Of a stretch of 64,000 nucleotides of DNA, positions 1 through 8,211 are shown in pieces. The stretch is taken from assembly GCA_024195265.1 (NCBI GenBank), contig JAJLRJ010000008.1, positions 5,138,017 through 5,202,016 on the forward strand. Direction: 5' to 3'. The stretch comes from Dendrophyllia cribrosa (Eukaryota > Cnidaria > Anthozoa > Scleractinia > Dendrophylliidae). Under the pieces are notes generated by a model. The model was not told the origin of the DNA, made no database searches, and saw only the letters and a list, made by a program, of their open reading frames with translations. Position 1 is the first letter of the stretch. Each line of letters starts with the position of its first letter. A program made the position numbers and the translations under genes.

Positions 1-59
1 CAAAAAAGAAGCACACCTCCGATTGCAGCACCAGTCGTGATCCCCTGTAAAAAATCCAT
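1..59 (-). CDS. small membrane protein, partial (cut by window edge)
   Basis: Nineteen codons are visible from an ATG at 57-59 before the window ends. The residues (start MDFLQGITTGAAIGGVLLF) match the start of the next gene (MNPFQEVMTAAAIGGVVFL), so the two are tandem paralogues. A TATAC-type motif (tacagtatacatatg, 61-75) lies directly upstream, as for other genes of this element. The Ala/Gly-rich stretch predicts a membrane segment. Function unknown. Element B has a different gene at this place. Confidence 0.5.
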   Translation of the reverse strand, partial: MDFLQGITTGAAIGGVLLF

Positions 60-92
60 GTACAGTATACATATGTTTTTTATTTTTCTGAC

Positions 93-326
93 TCAGACTC
101 GACCTCGGCCCCGACCTCTGCCTCGGACTCGGGGCTCCTCGACCTCGGCCTCTGACTCGACCTCATCCTCAGACTCAGACTCGGGCTCAGACTCAGGCTC
201 GGGTCTGTTGTGCCTGTTCATTGCCAATCTGTAAACTGTTTGAAAGGCTACCGCGTTAAATCCAAAACAAAGAAAAACCACACCTCCGATTGCAGCAGCA
301 GTCATCACCTCCTGGAAAGGATTCAT
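93..326 (-). CDS. small membrane protein with acidic and Arg-Gly-rich tail
   Basis: This ORF encodes 77 residues. One hydrophobic segment (about residues 10-30, Gly/Ala/Phe rich) is followed by a strongly acidic Glu/Ser stretch and a tail of alternating Arg-Gly. The start is the ATG at 324-326, with a TATATA-type motif just upstream (335-345). It is a tandem paralogue of the truncated gene at 1-59. The tail comes from a repetitive DNA stretch (90-210) and may vary in length. Function is unknown; small membrane proteins in this class of element are often virion or assembly factors, which is inference. Element B carries an unrelated 70-residue membrane protein in the matching slot. Confidence 0.55.
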   Translation of the reverse strand: MNPFQEVMTAAAIGGVVFLCFGFNAVAFQTVYRLAMNRHNRPEPESEPESESEDEVESEAEVEEPRVRGRGRGRGRV

Positions 327-348
327 GGTGCAGTATATATATGTTTTT

Positions 349-834
349 TTATTCCATATTTTTTATTCCTTGTCTTACCGGAATTCGAGATGGGGGCGTT
401 GCGGCGGGTGTTGCTGGTGGGGTTGGCGTGGGGGTGTTTGCTGGCGTTGGTGCTGGTGTGTTTGATTTGCGCCCAAGCCTTTGCATTATGGCTTCGCGTT
501 GGTAATAAACACCTGCAGCAGAGACAACCAACCCACCAACCGCCAGAATATAAACGATTGAGTTGCTGTTGGCGTCACTTGTTGTGTCATTTGTTGCACC
601 ACTTGTTGTTTCACTTGTTGTGCCACTTGCTGAGGGTGCAGGCTTTTGTGTTTCGGCCTTTTTCTTTGCTTCCCGGGCCAGGCGGTTGCGTTCTGCTAGC
701 CTTTTACCAGAAGCAACACGGCCGGGGTTCTTTTCTGTTGCAGGCTTTGTTTTGGGGGCCTCAGAGGTAACCCGTGCAGGTGTTGGAGTTGGAGTTGGAG
801 TTTCTTCAGGGATAGTCTCGAGTGGTGTGGTCAT
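349..834 (-). CDS. Thr/Pro-rich single-span membrane protein
   Basis: This ORF encodes 161 residues. It has a Thr-Pro repeat near the N-terminus, a basic helix (about residues 35-62, rich in Lys/Arg/Ala), a Ser/Thr-rich linker, one hydrophobic segment (about 92-112, YILAVGGLVVSAAGVYY) and a Pro/Thr-rich C-terminus. The partner in element B is 26555-27037 (160 residues), which is clearly homologous; the repeats differ in length, as expected for slippage. The start ATG at 832-834 has a TATATATA motif directly upstream. It is probably a small structural or assembly membrane protein of the element; the function is not known to me. It is followed on the same strand by the Arg-Gly-tailed gene, 22 bp downstream. 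Confidence 0.65.
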   Translation of the reverse strand: MTTPLETIPEETPTPTPTPARVTSEAPKTKPATEKNPGRVASGKRLAERNRLAREAKKKAETQKPAPSASGTTSETTSGATNDTTSDANSNSIVYILAVGGLVVSAAGVYYQREAIMQRLGRKSNTPAPTPANTPTPTPPATPAATPPSRIPVRQGIKNME

Positions 835-899
835 TCTGTATATATATGAATTTTATTTTTAGATGTGCCAGGTTGCTGACAGGTTGCTGCCAGGTTTCT

Positions 900-1526
900 T
901 CAAGGTTGCTGCGAGGTCACCCCAGGTCCCAACCCAACTTCATCAAGGCCCTGGCGTGGATAGCCTTCACTGTCTCTGGTTGGATGTGTGGGTGGGGGCT
1001 GGGGTTCCAATTCTATCAAGTCAGTCTTGTGATCAGGCTCTCGTTCAAACTTGATGTGTTTTGTTGTGATGAGAGCAGCATTGGCAATCGCCAGCCATCG
1101 TCCGCATCGCACGGCAATAGCCCCAGCAAGATTTGACAGCTCCTGGTTGATGATGTAGTCGTTCTTGAGTTCTTTCTGCAACTCCACCACATCATCAACC
1201 GGGATCACCATGCCAACGCCTTTGGATATTAGCATGATGCCAGAATCAACTAGGGATTCGGTTGTCTTGTTGCCAACGTAGGCCTCGTACCGTTTGCAGT
1301 ACTTGTCAACGTCCTTGTCTGACAACCGCTTGACATGATCATGTGTGAGCTGCACGCCGATGGCTTCTTTAGCCATGCCTGTTGAAACAAGGATTGCCAG
1401 CTTCTCACATTTGGCAGGAATGTCATTGTCACCAACTAACCCTGTTGGAGGTGCGGCACCAGGGGCGGCCTCCAGCATCTGCATTACTTCGTCAAAAACG
1501 ACCTGGTCTTCAGCTGCTCGTGCCAT
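900..1526 (-). CDS. conserved Polinton protein of unknown function, 208 aa
   Basis: This is a soluble-looking, mostly helical protein of 208 residues. I start it at the ATG 1524-1526 because the TATAC motif (1530-1540) lies just upstream of it. The middle region (core KYCKRYEAYVGNKTTESL) and the following hydrophobic stretches are conserved in the element B copy (27009-27731), which is interrupted by a stop codon. No domain is recognised. It sits between a 79-residue gene and the Thr/Pro-rich membrane protein, all on the minus strand with short spacers, each with its own promoter-like motif. Function unknown. Confidence 0.65.
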   Translation of the reverse strand: MARAAEDQVVFDEVMQMLEAAPGAAPPTGLVGDNDIPAKCEKLAILVSTGMAKEAIGVQLTHDHVKRLSDKDVDKYCKRYEAYVGNKTTESLVDSGIMLISKGVGMVIPVDDVVELQKELKNDYIINQELSNLAGAIAVRCGRWLAIANAALITTKHIKFEREPDHKTDLIELEPQPPPTHPTRDSEGYPRQGLDEVGLGPGVTSQQP

Positions 1527-1547
1527 CAGGGTATACATATGTGTTTT

Positions 1548-1787
1548 TTATTTTTCAATAATTCTCTTGATGTCTGGCAAAAGGGTTTCAAGCTCTCGTA
1601 TAAGCCCCGCCATGGTGTCTGGCATAGAATTCAACCGCAGGGGATATCTGGCCAGAAGCATGAGGCGCAGATCTTCCTCACCAGCGGCTTTGATAATTTT
1701 GTTTTGCGTATCAAGTGTGTGTTTGTGCAATTCATCCAAAAGCTGTGAAAGCACAGTGAGCTTGTGTAGACTTGTTGGCGCATTCAT
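1548..1787 (-). CDS. small helical protein, 79 aa
   Basis: This ORF encodes 79 residues starting MNAPTSLHKLTVLSQLLDEL. It is predicted helical, with a conserved Arg/Leu-rich middle and an acidic-basic C-terminal helix. The open frame runs further upstream, but I chose the ATG at 1785-1787 because the element B copy (27769-28014) begins at the same place with only Met-Ala added, and because upstream sequence belongs to an inserted transposon. The Tigger element at 1798-4745 has landed 10 bp upstream, splitting the promoter-like spacer from the ATPase gene. No family recognised. Confidence 0.6.
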   Translation of the reverse strand: MNAPTSLHKLTVLSQLLDELHKHTLDTQNKIIKAAGEEDLRLMLLARYPLRLNSMPDTMAGLIRELETLLPDIKRIIEK

Positions 1788-2191
1788 GGTTTGTATACAG
1801 TCAACTCTCGTTATAACGGACACCCTCGGGACCGGCGTTTAGTGTCCGTAATAGCGAGAGTCCGTAATAGCGGGGTACGGAAATAAAAGTGCCATTAAAG
1901 GGTGCTAAGTTAATATACACTATACCAGTGGGGTAATTTTATATCTTTAATGTGTTAAATGTGCCAAGTATACGATAAACACCACATTTAAACGATACGG
2001 TCCTTCAATTGCCGTGCCGAACAAAAACGTAACAACGTGAACTGAAACTGAAATATTAATTTAAAAAAATACGGTCAAACTCGGTCTATTTCAAACAGTA
2101 ACTGTTCCCTGCAGTTCACTGTGCAGACTGTCATCAACTGAAAAGAAACCTGGCCAAACGTCAGGCTGTTTAAGTCAGATATCACATGCTT

Positions 2192-3751
2192 TTACTTCTT
2201 CTTAAAATAGTCATCCAGCGTGCTTTGATGCTTTCTTCGTTTGACAGCAGTTTCACTGACTTTATCACCAAGACTACTAAAATCACTTGCCAGTGAGACT
2301 TGCCCATGCTGTACCAGGAAACGCTGTATTTCTTGAACACTGGCAACAACTTCTGCAAAGCTTTTTAGAGTGGAAGTCTGTGGGCAAGCCGCAGATGAAC
2401 TTTCACTCTCTTCGTTTTCACTCCCGCTTTCGCCATCATCTTCAATCACAATTTCTTGACTCTGGTTACTGATTGAGTCCAGAAGCTGCTGTTCGTTGCA
2501 AATGCTATAACAGACTGGTAATTCTTCTTCTGATCGGATGAATGTCTCGGTGCTAATACCACAGCCAGGTGCAGCATGTTCAATCAGATCCTGAAGTTCT
2601 GTGTCCAGGTCATCAAAAGGGTCGCCTTCATCTTCTACGTCTGCAACGTCAGCTGATATTCCACCAGCAGCAAAGCACTTGCTTATTGTTGAAGCCTCGA
2701 CTTTGGACCATGCAGTTGCCATCCAGTTCATGGCTTGCAGAACATCGAGGGTTTTAGCGATGCCACTTGCGCTGTTTTCCTCCGAAGCCAGGGTGATAAC
2801 ATGCCTTAACAGTAACTTCTTGTAGTGTACCTTAAAGTTCTGGATTACGCCTAAGTCTAGGGGTTGAAGTTTTGACGTGCAATTTACAGGAAAAAACACA
2901 AGTTTGACATTGGAGTAACGGCCTTTAAGGTCATACGGGTGGCAACCAGCAGAGTCCAGAAAAAGCAATATTGACCTGTCTTTGCTTTTGAAGAAGCTGT
3001 TCAATTGGCTTAGAATCTTGTGGAGGAGATCTGACGTCATCCATGCCTTGGCTTGATGTAAATATTCGCAAGGCAGATCATTTCTATTGACATTTTTCAG
3101 GCACCTTGGATTTGCGAATTTTCCAATGACAATGGGCTTTCTCCTTTCCCCTGTTGCAGAAACCAGCAAGGCGACAGTTAAGCGTTCCTTTGATTTCTTG
3201 CCACCCCTACATTTTTTCGCTTTCTCTGAAAGGCTCTTGTCGGGTAAGGCGCGAAACAGGAAGCCGGTTTCATCCAGGTTCCAAATGTCTGTCGGGTCAT
3301 AACCAGAAATAATGGATCCCAGACGCTCTTTCCACGAAACCACTGTATCTTCTGAGACGTCCGCTGATTCTCCACAAACTTTGTGCTGGGAAAGATTATG
3401 TCGCTCTTTAAACCTTGTGAGCCAACCACTTGATGCCTTGAAATCAGAGTAACCAAGATGCTCTGCTGCCTTTTGTGCAAACTCTTGGATCATGGGGCCG
3501 TCAACTGGTACATGCTGGTCGTTTTTCTTCTTAAACCATTTCCAAACAGAATCGTTTAGGTCCGAGTACTGGGAAGTACGATTTCGCTTTCTTGCTATAG
3601 GCAGCCCTCTTTCATACTCTTCTCTTATTTTTTCCTTATTCTTAAGAATGTTGCTTACTTGGGTTTTTCCACACGCATACTTTTCAGCAAGTTGACGTAC
3701 GGAGCTATTTCCTCCCTCGTGTTCTCCTACTATTTTGAAACGCTGATCCAA
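2192..3751 (-). CDS. Tigger/pogo-type DDE transposase
   Basis: This ORF encodes about 519 residues. An N-terminal psq-type helix-turn-helix (residues about 10-45) is followed by a CENP-B-like DNA-binding domain (about 70-130, motif SSGWLTRFKERHNLS) and a DDE_1 catalytic domain. Candidate catalytic acids sit in WNLDETGF (about 158), LFLDSAGCHP (about 265) and LQPLDLGV (about 297), with the third Asp spaced as in pogo-type enzymes. The C-terminus is acidic, then basic. No in-frame ATG precedes the conserved N-terminus: the open frame starts after a stop near 3769 and the first codon could be a non-ATG, a mutated ATG, or the end of a short 5' exon. Otherwise the frame is intact and full length. 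Confidence 0.88.
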   Translation of the reverse strand: MDQRFKIVGEHEGGNSSVRQLAEKYACGKTQVSNILKNKEKIREEYERGLPIARKRNRTSQYSDLNDSVWKWFKKKNDQHVPVDGPMIQEFAQKAAEHLGYSDFKASSGWLTRFKERHNLSQHKVCGESADVSEDTVVSWKERLGSIISGYDPTDIWNLDETGFLFRALPDKSLSEKAKKCRGGKKSKERLTVALLVSATGERRKPIVIGKFANPRCLKNVNRNDLPCEYLHQAKAWMTSDLLHKILSQLNSFFKSKDRSILLFLDSAGCHPYDLKGRYSNVKLVFFPVNCTSKLQPLDLGVIQNFKVHYKKLLLRHVITLASEENSASGIAKTLDVLQAMNWMATAWSKVEASTISKCFAAGGISADVADVEDEGDPFDDLDTELQDLIEHAAPGCGISTETFIRSEEELPVCYSICNEQQLLDSISNQSQEIVIEDDGESGSENEESESSSAACPQTSTLKSFAEVVASVQEIQRFLVQHGQVSLASDFSSLGDKVSETAVKRRKHQSTLDDYFKKK

Positions 3752-3947
3752 AGTGTTCAGCTGCAGTTAACTCGATCGAATGACCAAAGCACATGGCACA
3801 TGGCTTGTGAAATAGTTTTCTGAAACCGGAAATTACGTTTCGTAATGCGAACACGCGCTGTTCACGCAGTGAAAGTACATTTTGTAACACGCATTCATCA
3901 TAACTCGCAAGACTTGCAATTCGTGAACAGTACATTATTAATACATC

Positions 3948-4403
3948 ATGGCAGAACAACGTACTAATGAGGAATGCAAGCGATATTTTTCTTGGATGAG
4001 AGGTCATCACGCCTACAAAGATGTATTTGAGCCTGAAATTAACAAGCAATTGACACTTCAACGAGAACCAGAAAATACAAAAGATAGGTTTGCTGTGGCC
4101 GTAACAGAAGAAAATGGACGCATTGTAGGACACATTCCTCTGGGGCTGTCGAAAATTGTGTCGTGCTTTTTGAAAAGGGACAACCACAGAGGGTTGTCTA
4201 TAATCTGCGGGAAGAGGATTAACAGAGGTGGCGGTCTAGGGCTTGAGATTCCAGTCATTTATGAACTGTATGGTGACCAAACATATCTTGAAAGACTGGA
4301 CGAGCTGATCAACAGTAGCGAGAGTGCTAGGAAGTCGTTGAGAAAGGAGGACGAGGGCTTAGCGACTGAAGAGCCTAAAAGGAAAAGGCGCAAGCTGAAG
4401 TGA
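3948..4403 (+). CDS. HIRAN-domain-like protein carried by the Tigger transposon
   Basis: This ORF encodes 151 residues and starts MAEQRTNEECKRYFSW. Residues about 15-80 resemble a HIRAN domain: a motif around RGHHAYKDVFEPEI, then LQREPENTKDRFAVAV and GRIVGHIPLGLS, which is the family's typical REPxNxxDxxAVAV...G.VGH.P pattern. HIRAN domains bind DNA ends or stalled forks in HLTF/Rad5-type proteins. The C-terminus is a basic KRKRRK tail, a likely nuclear signal. It is divergent from the transposase, sharing a spacer of about 200 bp (3752-3947). A second protein-coding gene in a pogo-type element is unusual; it could be a captured host gene or an accessory transposition factor. The family call is from motif memory. 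Confidence 0.6.
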   Translation: MAEQRTNEECKRYFSWMRGHHAYKDVFEPEINKQLTLQREPENTKDRFAVAVTEENGRIVGHIPLGLSKIVSCFLKRDNHRGLSIICGKRINRGGGLGLEIPVIYELYGDQTYLERLDELINSSESARKSLRKEDEGLATEEPKRKRRKLK

Positions 4404-4756
4404 AGATACCGAAAAGTCTACATGAAACAAGTCTGACCGGCCGTACGAGAAAATAAACATTCCAGACTATTTTGAAGTGTTTGTTGACAAATGAAGAAGA
4501 ACAGACTGCCATTTTACGTAATCATGTTACATGAGAACTTTTCAGTGTCCGCTTTATCGAGAGTGAAAACAATAAAATTGTTACGTTGGTACCACAAAAG
4601 TGTCCGTAATTCCGTAATAGCGAGAGTCCGTAATAGCGGGAGTTGTTTACAGTCAAACCTCTATAGTTTCCGCCGGGGATCTGAAATTTGTCCGTAATGG
4701 CGAGCGTCCGTAATAGCGGGGTGTCCGCAAGGCGAGAGTTGACTGTATATGTGTGT

Positions 4757-5356
4757 TTAAACCTTGTACTCAATTCCATACGGGTGTCTCAAAGAGAAAA
4801 CCAGGTGGGAGAACTTGCGAGATTTGAGCCTTGCGATAAAATCTTTGTACTCCTCGTGGGAGAGCTCGCCGGCATAATCTTCGAATATGGCTTTGGTTGT
4901 CTTGCTGGATGGCGTGTAAAAGAGCACGATCGCTGCAATGTTATCACGATATGGCTTGGCAATGCTGGTTATCTGCTGGGTCAAGACCCACACGGATATG
5001 CCGTCATGCCTTGCGCTGAACCCCAGATTGACCAGTTGGCCCGTTCGGCCTTTGACATCTTTGGAGGCGGCGCAGTCATCGAGAATGAATAAAGTGTTGG
5101 TGGATGTGAAAAAGAGGCTCGCCAGCCTCAACCAGTCTTCGATTTCGTGCTGTTGGCAGACAATCACGAAGATGTGTGGATCGCGGTCCACAAAGCCATC
5201 GTATGTCTTGTTCTTAACAAATGTGGGGCAGAATAAAACGATGTAATCAAAACAACCCCTACAGGGGCCTCGCAGTTGTGAGAGAAGATACTGTGTCTTG
5301 CCAGAGTTAGTGGGGCCCACGATTAGTGCATTGAATGGCAGCTTTCTTGGGTCCAT
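4757..5356 (-). CDS. A32-like (FtsK/HerA) genome-packaging ATPase, element A
   Basis: This ORF encodes 199 residues. Walker A is GPTNSGKT (residues 14-21) and Walker B lies in TLFILDDCA (about 90-98). A Gln-bearing segment WVLTQQ follows (about 125-130), as in sensor motifs of HerA/FtsK-type viral packaging ATPases. Such enzymes pump DNA into the capsid in Polintons, adintoviruses and large DNA viruses. I start at ATG 5354-5356 because an in-frame stop lies shortly upstream. The partner in element B (28046-28645) is the same length and nearly identical. The gene overlaps the end of the small gene 5307-5501 by about 50 bp. The frame is intact; the ATPase is one of the few genes intact in both copies. 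Confidence 0.85.
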   Translation of the reverse strand: MDPRKLPFNALIVGPTNSGKTQYLLSQLRGPCRGCFDYIVLFCPTFVKNKTYDGFVDRDPHIFVIVCQQHEIEDWLRLASLFFTSTNTLFILDDCAASKDVKGRTGQLVNLGFSARHDGISVWVLTQQITSIAKPYRDNIAAIVLFYTPSSKTTKAIFEDYAGELSHEEYKDFIARLKSRKFSHLVFSLRHPYGIEYKV

Positions 5357-5501
5357 AACCAACGCCTATATTAGTTGGTTTGCAAACTGGCGGGGAGGGG
5401 GCCTTTGCCAGAAGTCTTTGTATTTCATTGTGTGATAATGGTCTGGTGGATGGCAGGGGAGCCGGCTTAGCATAGAAGTTGATCTTGTTTCTTGTGGCCA
5501 T
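5307..5501 (-). CDS. small protein overlapping the ATPase start, 64 aa
   Basis: This ORF encodes 64 residues starting MATRNKINFYAKPAPLPSTR, Pro-rich and basic, with no membrane segment. Its end overlaps the first part of the ATPase gene in another frame. A GTATATTA motif (5503-5510) lies directly upstream of the start. The same reading frame stays open and similar in element B (28596-28790), with an in-frame insertion of a few residues. Most visible changes keep the amino acid type, which supports a real protein. In B the start codon has been deleted. Function unknown. Confidence 0.5.
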   Translation of the reverse strand: MATRNKINFYAKPAPLPSTRPLSHNEIQRLLAKAPSPPVCKPTNIGVGYGPKKAAIQCTNRGPH

Positions 5502-5507
5502 GGTATA

Positions 5508-6758
5508 TTAGTACTGTACAGATTCCAGCTGCCTGCCCATGATGCTCATCTGTGCGTCTGAGAGGGTGAAGATGTGGCAGAGTGCGTTCCCCGACCCTGT
5601 ACCGTTTCGTTCGATCTCGAGTTGCACGCCATCTTGTGTGTTGACGAGCCGTTGGCCGCCGCCGTGCAGGGATGTGTCAGCCATGGTCCGCAGGTCAATC
5701 CAGAGGCCAAACTTGTTGCCTGTGAGATATTTGGTCAAGTTCATGTTAGGCCTGCCGTCCGTGTGTGGGGTAAAATGCCGGGTTATCTCTCTCCACATGT
5801 CTGTACCACTGATGCCCTCATTGTAAAGCCTGTTTGGAACACCGTTGACTGTGACCTTCACTTTGGTGATGTCGGGATTGAAATAGTTCTCAGAGTCCCG
5901 GGCACCAGCTGTGTAGGGGTTGATGAACAGCAAGAGGATTCCCTTGAGAGACCGGCGCTGTGGGTTAACCCGAAGATTCAACCGAGTGTCACCACTTTTT
6001 GAGAATGGATGCACCCGATCTCGCATTACCAGGTCATAGGCGAACCCCTTGCCACTAGTGTAAGTGCTTGTTGCTTCGTCGGCCAGCCCCTTACTTCTGA
6101 TCGTCTCATACTCCAGCTGGATGTTTTCCAACTTGTACACGAGCTTGCTTGTGTCTGAGCCTCGGACAACTTGGTTTGCGGGGGCGAGGGTTAGTTCGAA
6201 GACCAGATCGTTATACAGTGCTTGAGGATATATAACACCGTGGTCAGTTAAGATTTGGTGATCCAGCTTGATGTGATACTTATTCTTGTATATTGTCTCA
6301 AGCTTGTTCTCTGCATCCACACCTGAGCTCTTTTTGTCGCCAGCACCAGAGCGGATCTTGCACAAATCCACACTCTGGATGCCATCCATAAGCATGTTTT
6401 CCCGCTCATCGGTTGATCTGAAGAGATCTTCGAAGATCTTGTAGATGTCGTACCCAACCGTGTCCTGGACAGTGGTGGCTGCAAACTTTACAACTAATCT
6501 GTCAACCAAGGCCCGAGAAACATTTTGCACGAGAAAGTTGTTTGCATGGCCGCCGGGTAGGCTGATGTTAAACACCAGAGCAAGTGAGCCGGACACAATG
6601 ACATCGTGCTCGCCAAGCTTGGGCACAGAGACATAAAGTGTCTCACCGGGGTTGGCCTCAGAGGGGTTGAATGTGATGCGCTTGACGGTTCGCTCTGCTT
6701 TCATGGCGCGCAGTGTCTTTTCACTGTGAGATGGAAGTAGATTCGGTTGCACAGCCAT
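5508..6758 (-). CDS. capsid protein candidate (double jelly-roll-like), element A
   Basis: This ORF encodes 416 residues. It is rich in beta-strand-like segments and has no membrane span. The N-terminal third (VPKLGEHDVIVSGSLALVFN, then the conserved SRALVDRLVVKFA) and the later LVFELTLAPAN and LENIQLEYETI segments resemble the alternating strands of double jelly-roll major capsid proteins of Polintons and adintoviruses. That fits a size at the small end for the family. It neighbours the packaging ATPase, as in related elements. The frame is intact here, whereas the element B copy (28797-30046) has a 1-nt deletion. The alternative is that the 610-residue protein at 8212-10044 is the main capsid protein; a structure prediction would settle this. 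Confidence 0.5.
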   Translation of the reverse strand: MAVQPNLLPSHSEKTLRAMKAERTVKRITFNPSEANPGETLYVSVPKLGEHDVIVSGSLALVFNISLPGGHANNFLVQNVSRALVDRLVVKFAATTVQDTVGYDIYKIFEDLFRSTDERENMLMDGIQSVDLCKIRSGAGDKKSSGVDAENKLETIYKNKYHIKLDHQILTDHGVIYPQALYNDLVFELTLAPANQVVRGSDTSKLVYKLENIQLEYETIRSKGLADEATSTYTSGKGFAYDLVMRDRVHPFSKSGDTRLNLRVNPQRRSLKGILLLFINPYTAGARDSENYFNPDITKVKVTVNGVPNRLYNEGISGTDMWREITRHFTPHTDGRPNMNLTKYLTGNKFGLWIDLRTMADTSLHGGGQRLVNTQDGVQLEIERNGTGSGNALCHIFTLSDAQMSIMGRQLESVQY

Positions 6759-6800
6759 TGGTATATATTTGTGTTTTTAAAATTATATTTATATATCATC
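6759..6800. promoter_or_regulatory. bidirectional TATATA spacer between capsid candidate and coiled-coil gene
   Basis: These 42 bp separate two divergent start codons. Seen from either gene a TATATA-type motif lies within about 3-15 nt of the ATG (ggtatatattt on one side, atttatatatcatc on the other). The arrangement is conserved at 30047-30088 in element B. It is probably a paired promoter. Confidence 0.6.
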
Positions 6801-8207
6801 ATGGCTGAAGGCGGTTTTGATATACCTGGTGATAATGAGAATCCTTGGGTTGACTGGAACATAGACCACGATGATGACGACGACGACGAACAAGAAGTTG
6901 ACACAACAACACCCTTTGAACCAGGCGGTACATCCACCCCATACCATGGCGGTGAACAACATGAAATGAATACGATGCCTACTGAGCAGAGTGGTCTGCC
7001 AAGCACTTCTGACACTGACCCTCTGCTTGCGGGCGATGAGCTAGACCAACGTCTTCAACAAAGACGGCAAAATTCAGCTTGGGACGACCTAACAGAGATG
7101 TACCCAAATGCAAACAAACAAGCCATCGAAACATTTTACGAAACAGATAAAAAAGGAAACCCAAGGCAGTACGTTAAAATTGTTGGTAGGGGAAAAAAGG
7201 CATATCCCCTGTTTACACAAAGTCTTATAACACGGCAACTTAGGGAAAATCCACAGCTTTCACAAGAAATCAAAAGCTATCTTGGAAAGTCAATGCTTGA
7301 TCAGATGCAAGACTTTCAAACAGAACGTGACAAAAATCAACAAGAGCTGCAAGCAAAACAAAAGCAAAAACAACAAATGGAAAAAACGCTTGCTGATGGA
7401 CAAAAACTTCACCGCGACATGGCTGCAATCAGAAATAGAACCAAAGAGGTTGATGACCAGATTCAAGAGATGGAAGATGCACATGGGCCACTGGATACGG
7501 AGGCAATACAAAGACTGAAAAATGAAAAGAGAGCTCTTGAAGTTGAGCATCAAGCTAAACGAAAAGAACTGGACAAGATTCAAAAAGCTGCTCAACAATC
7601 AGAAAAATTACAAGAAGACATCAATAAACTCACGGTAGATAATAATAACATAAACAGGAACATAAACGAACTTAGTGTAAAAATAGACTCCAAAAAGACA
7701 CTTGACGAACTGAAACAACAAAAAGAAGAGCTTGAACAACTAAACGCCGAAGACAGACAAGTGATTGAGGATGAGAACACTTCTCCCTCCGACAGAGCAG
7801 CCGCGGAAGACCGGGTTGCTGAACGTGAAGAAGAGCTGGCAAGAGTCAATACACAAATTGAGGAGAGAGAAAGGGGCATGCCTTTGAGAGAGAGGGTCAG
7901 AGAAATCTTCAAGAAATACGGATGGACACTGCAAGCGATTGTTCTGGCATCTGGCATCACCATTAGCGCTGTTGTACTCGCCACCTTGAACGGCCTGGCA
8001 AAGGCCACTAAGGCTATTGGCAATGGGCTTAAAGAGCTTGGCAAAAAGGCAGCCAGCGCCTTGCCTGGCCTCATTGGCTCAATTGTGAGCTTCATCTTCA
8101 AAGCGGCTGGGTCGGTAATCTCCTTTCTGGGCGAACACGCCTGGCTGCTCATCCTTGCCGTGGTGGCCTTCCTTGTTGAAAGGATCACCAAGCGTTCGAA
8201 GTCTTGA
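6801..8207 (+). CDS. coiled-coil protein with C-terminal membrane domain, element A
   Basis: This ORF encodes 468 residues. It has an acidic N-terminal region with an Asp run, then a long Glu/Lys/Gln-rich coiled coil (about residues 165-370). The C-terminal 110 residues alternate amphipathic and hydrophobic helices (segment IVLASGITISAVVLATLNGL, then an Ala/Gly/Leu-rich helix and WLLILAVVAFLVERITKR). The start is the ATG at 6801 directly after the TATATATC motif. The C-terminal region is the most conserved part against the element B copy (30089-31507). The membrane-active C-terminus suggests a virion protein acting on membranes or anchoring a fibre; that is inference. The frame is intact in A and broken by one stop in B. 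Confidence 0.7.
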   Translation: MAEGGFDIPGDNENPWVDWNIDHDDDDDDEQEVDTTTPFEPGGTSTPYHGGEQHEMNTMPTEQSGLPSTSDTDPLLAGDELDQRLQQRRQNSAWDDLTEMYPNANKQAIETFYETDKKGNPRQYVKIVGRGKKAYPLFTQSLITRQLRENPQLSQEIKSYLGKSMLDQMQDFQTERDKNQQELQAKQKQKQQMEKTLADGQKLHRDMAAIRNRTKEVDDQIQEMEDAHGPLDTEAIQRLKNEKRALEVEHQAKRKELDKIQKAAQQSEKLQEDINKLTVDNNNINRNINELSVKIDSKKTLDELKQQKEELEQLNAEDRQVIEDENTSPSDRAAAEDRVAEREEELARVNTQIEERERGMPLRERVREIFKKYGWTLQAIVLASGITISAVVLATLNGLAKATKAIGNGLKELGKKAASALPGLIGSIVSFIFKAAGSVISFLGEHAWLLILAVVAFLVERITKRSKS

Positions 8208-8211
8208 ACAC

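Larger units (their letters stand above)
1798..4745. mobile_element. Tigger/pogo-family DNA transposon nested in element A
   Basis: A 2.9-kb element with inverted ends CAGTCAACTCTCG...CGAGAGTTGACTG flanked by TA on both sides (1796-1797 and 4746-4747). This is the usual target duplication of the Tc1/mariner-pogo superfamily. Just inside both ends are repeats of TCCGTAATAGCGAGAG, likely transposase-binding sites. It carries a minus-strand transposase and a divergent plus-strand HIRAN-like ORF. The undisturbed spacer in element B (28015-28045) acts as an empty site. Confidence 0.9.

Noticed and set aside
210..770. Long plus-strand open frames opposite the minus-strand genes at 93-834
   Set aside because: They are antisense to the conserved Thr/Pro-rich gene, have low-complexity Leu/His/Cys composition from GTTGTTG-type repeats, and are not kept in the same form in element B.
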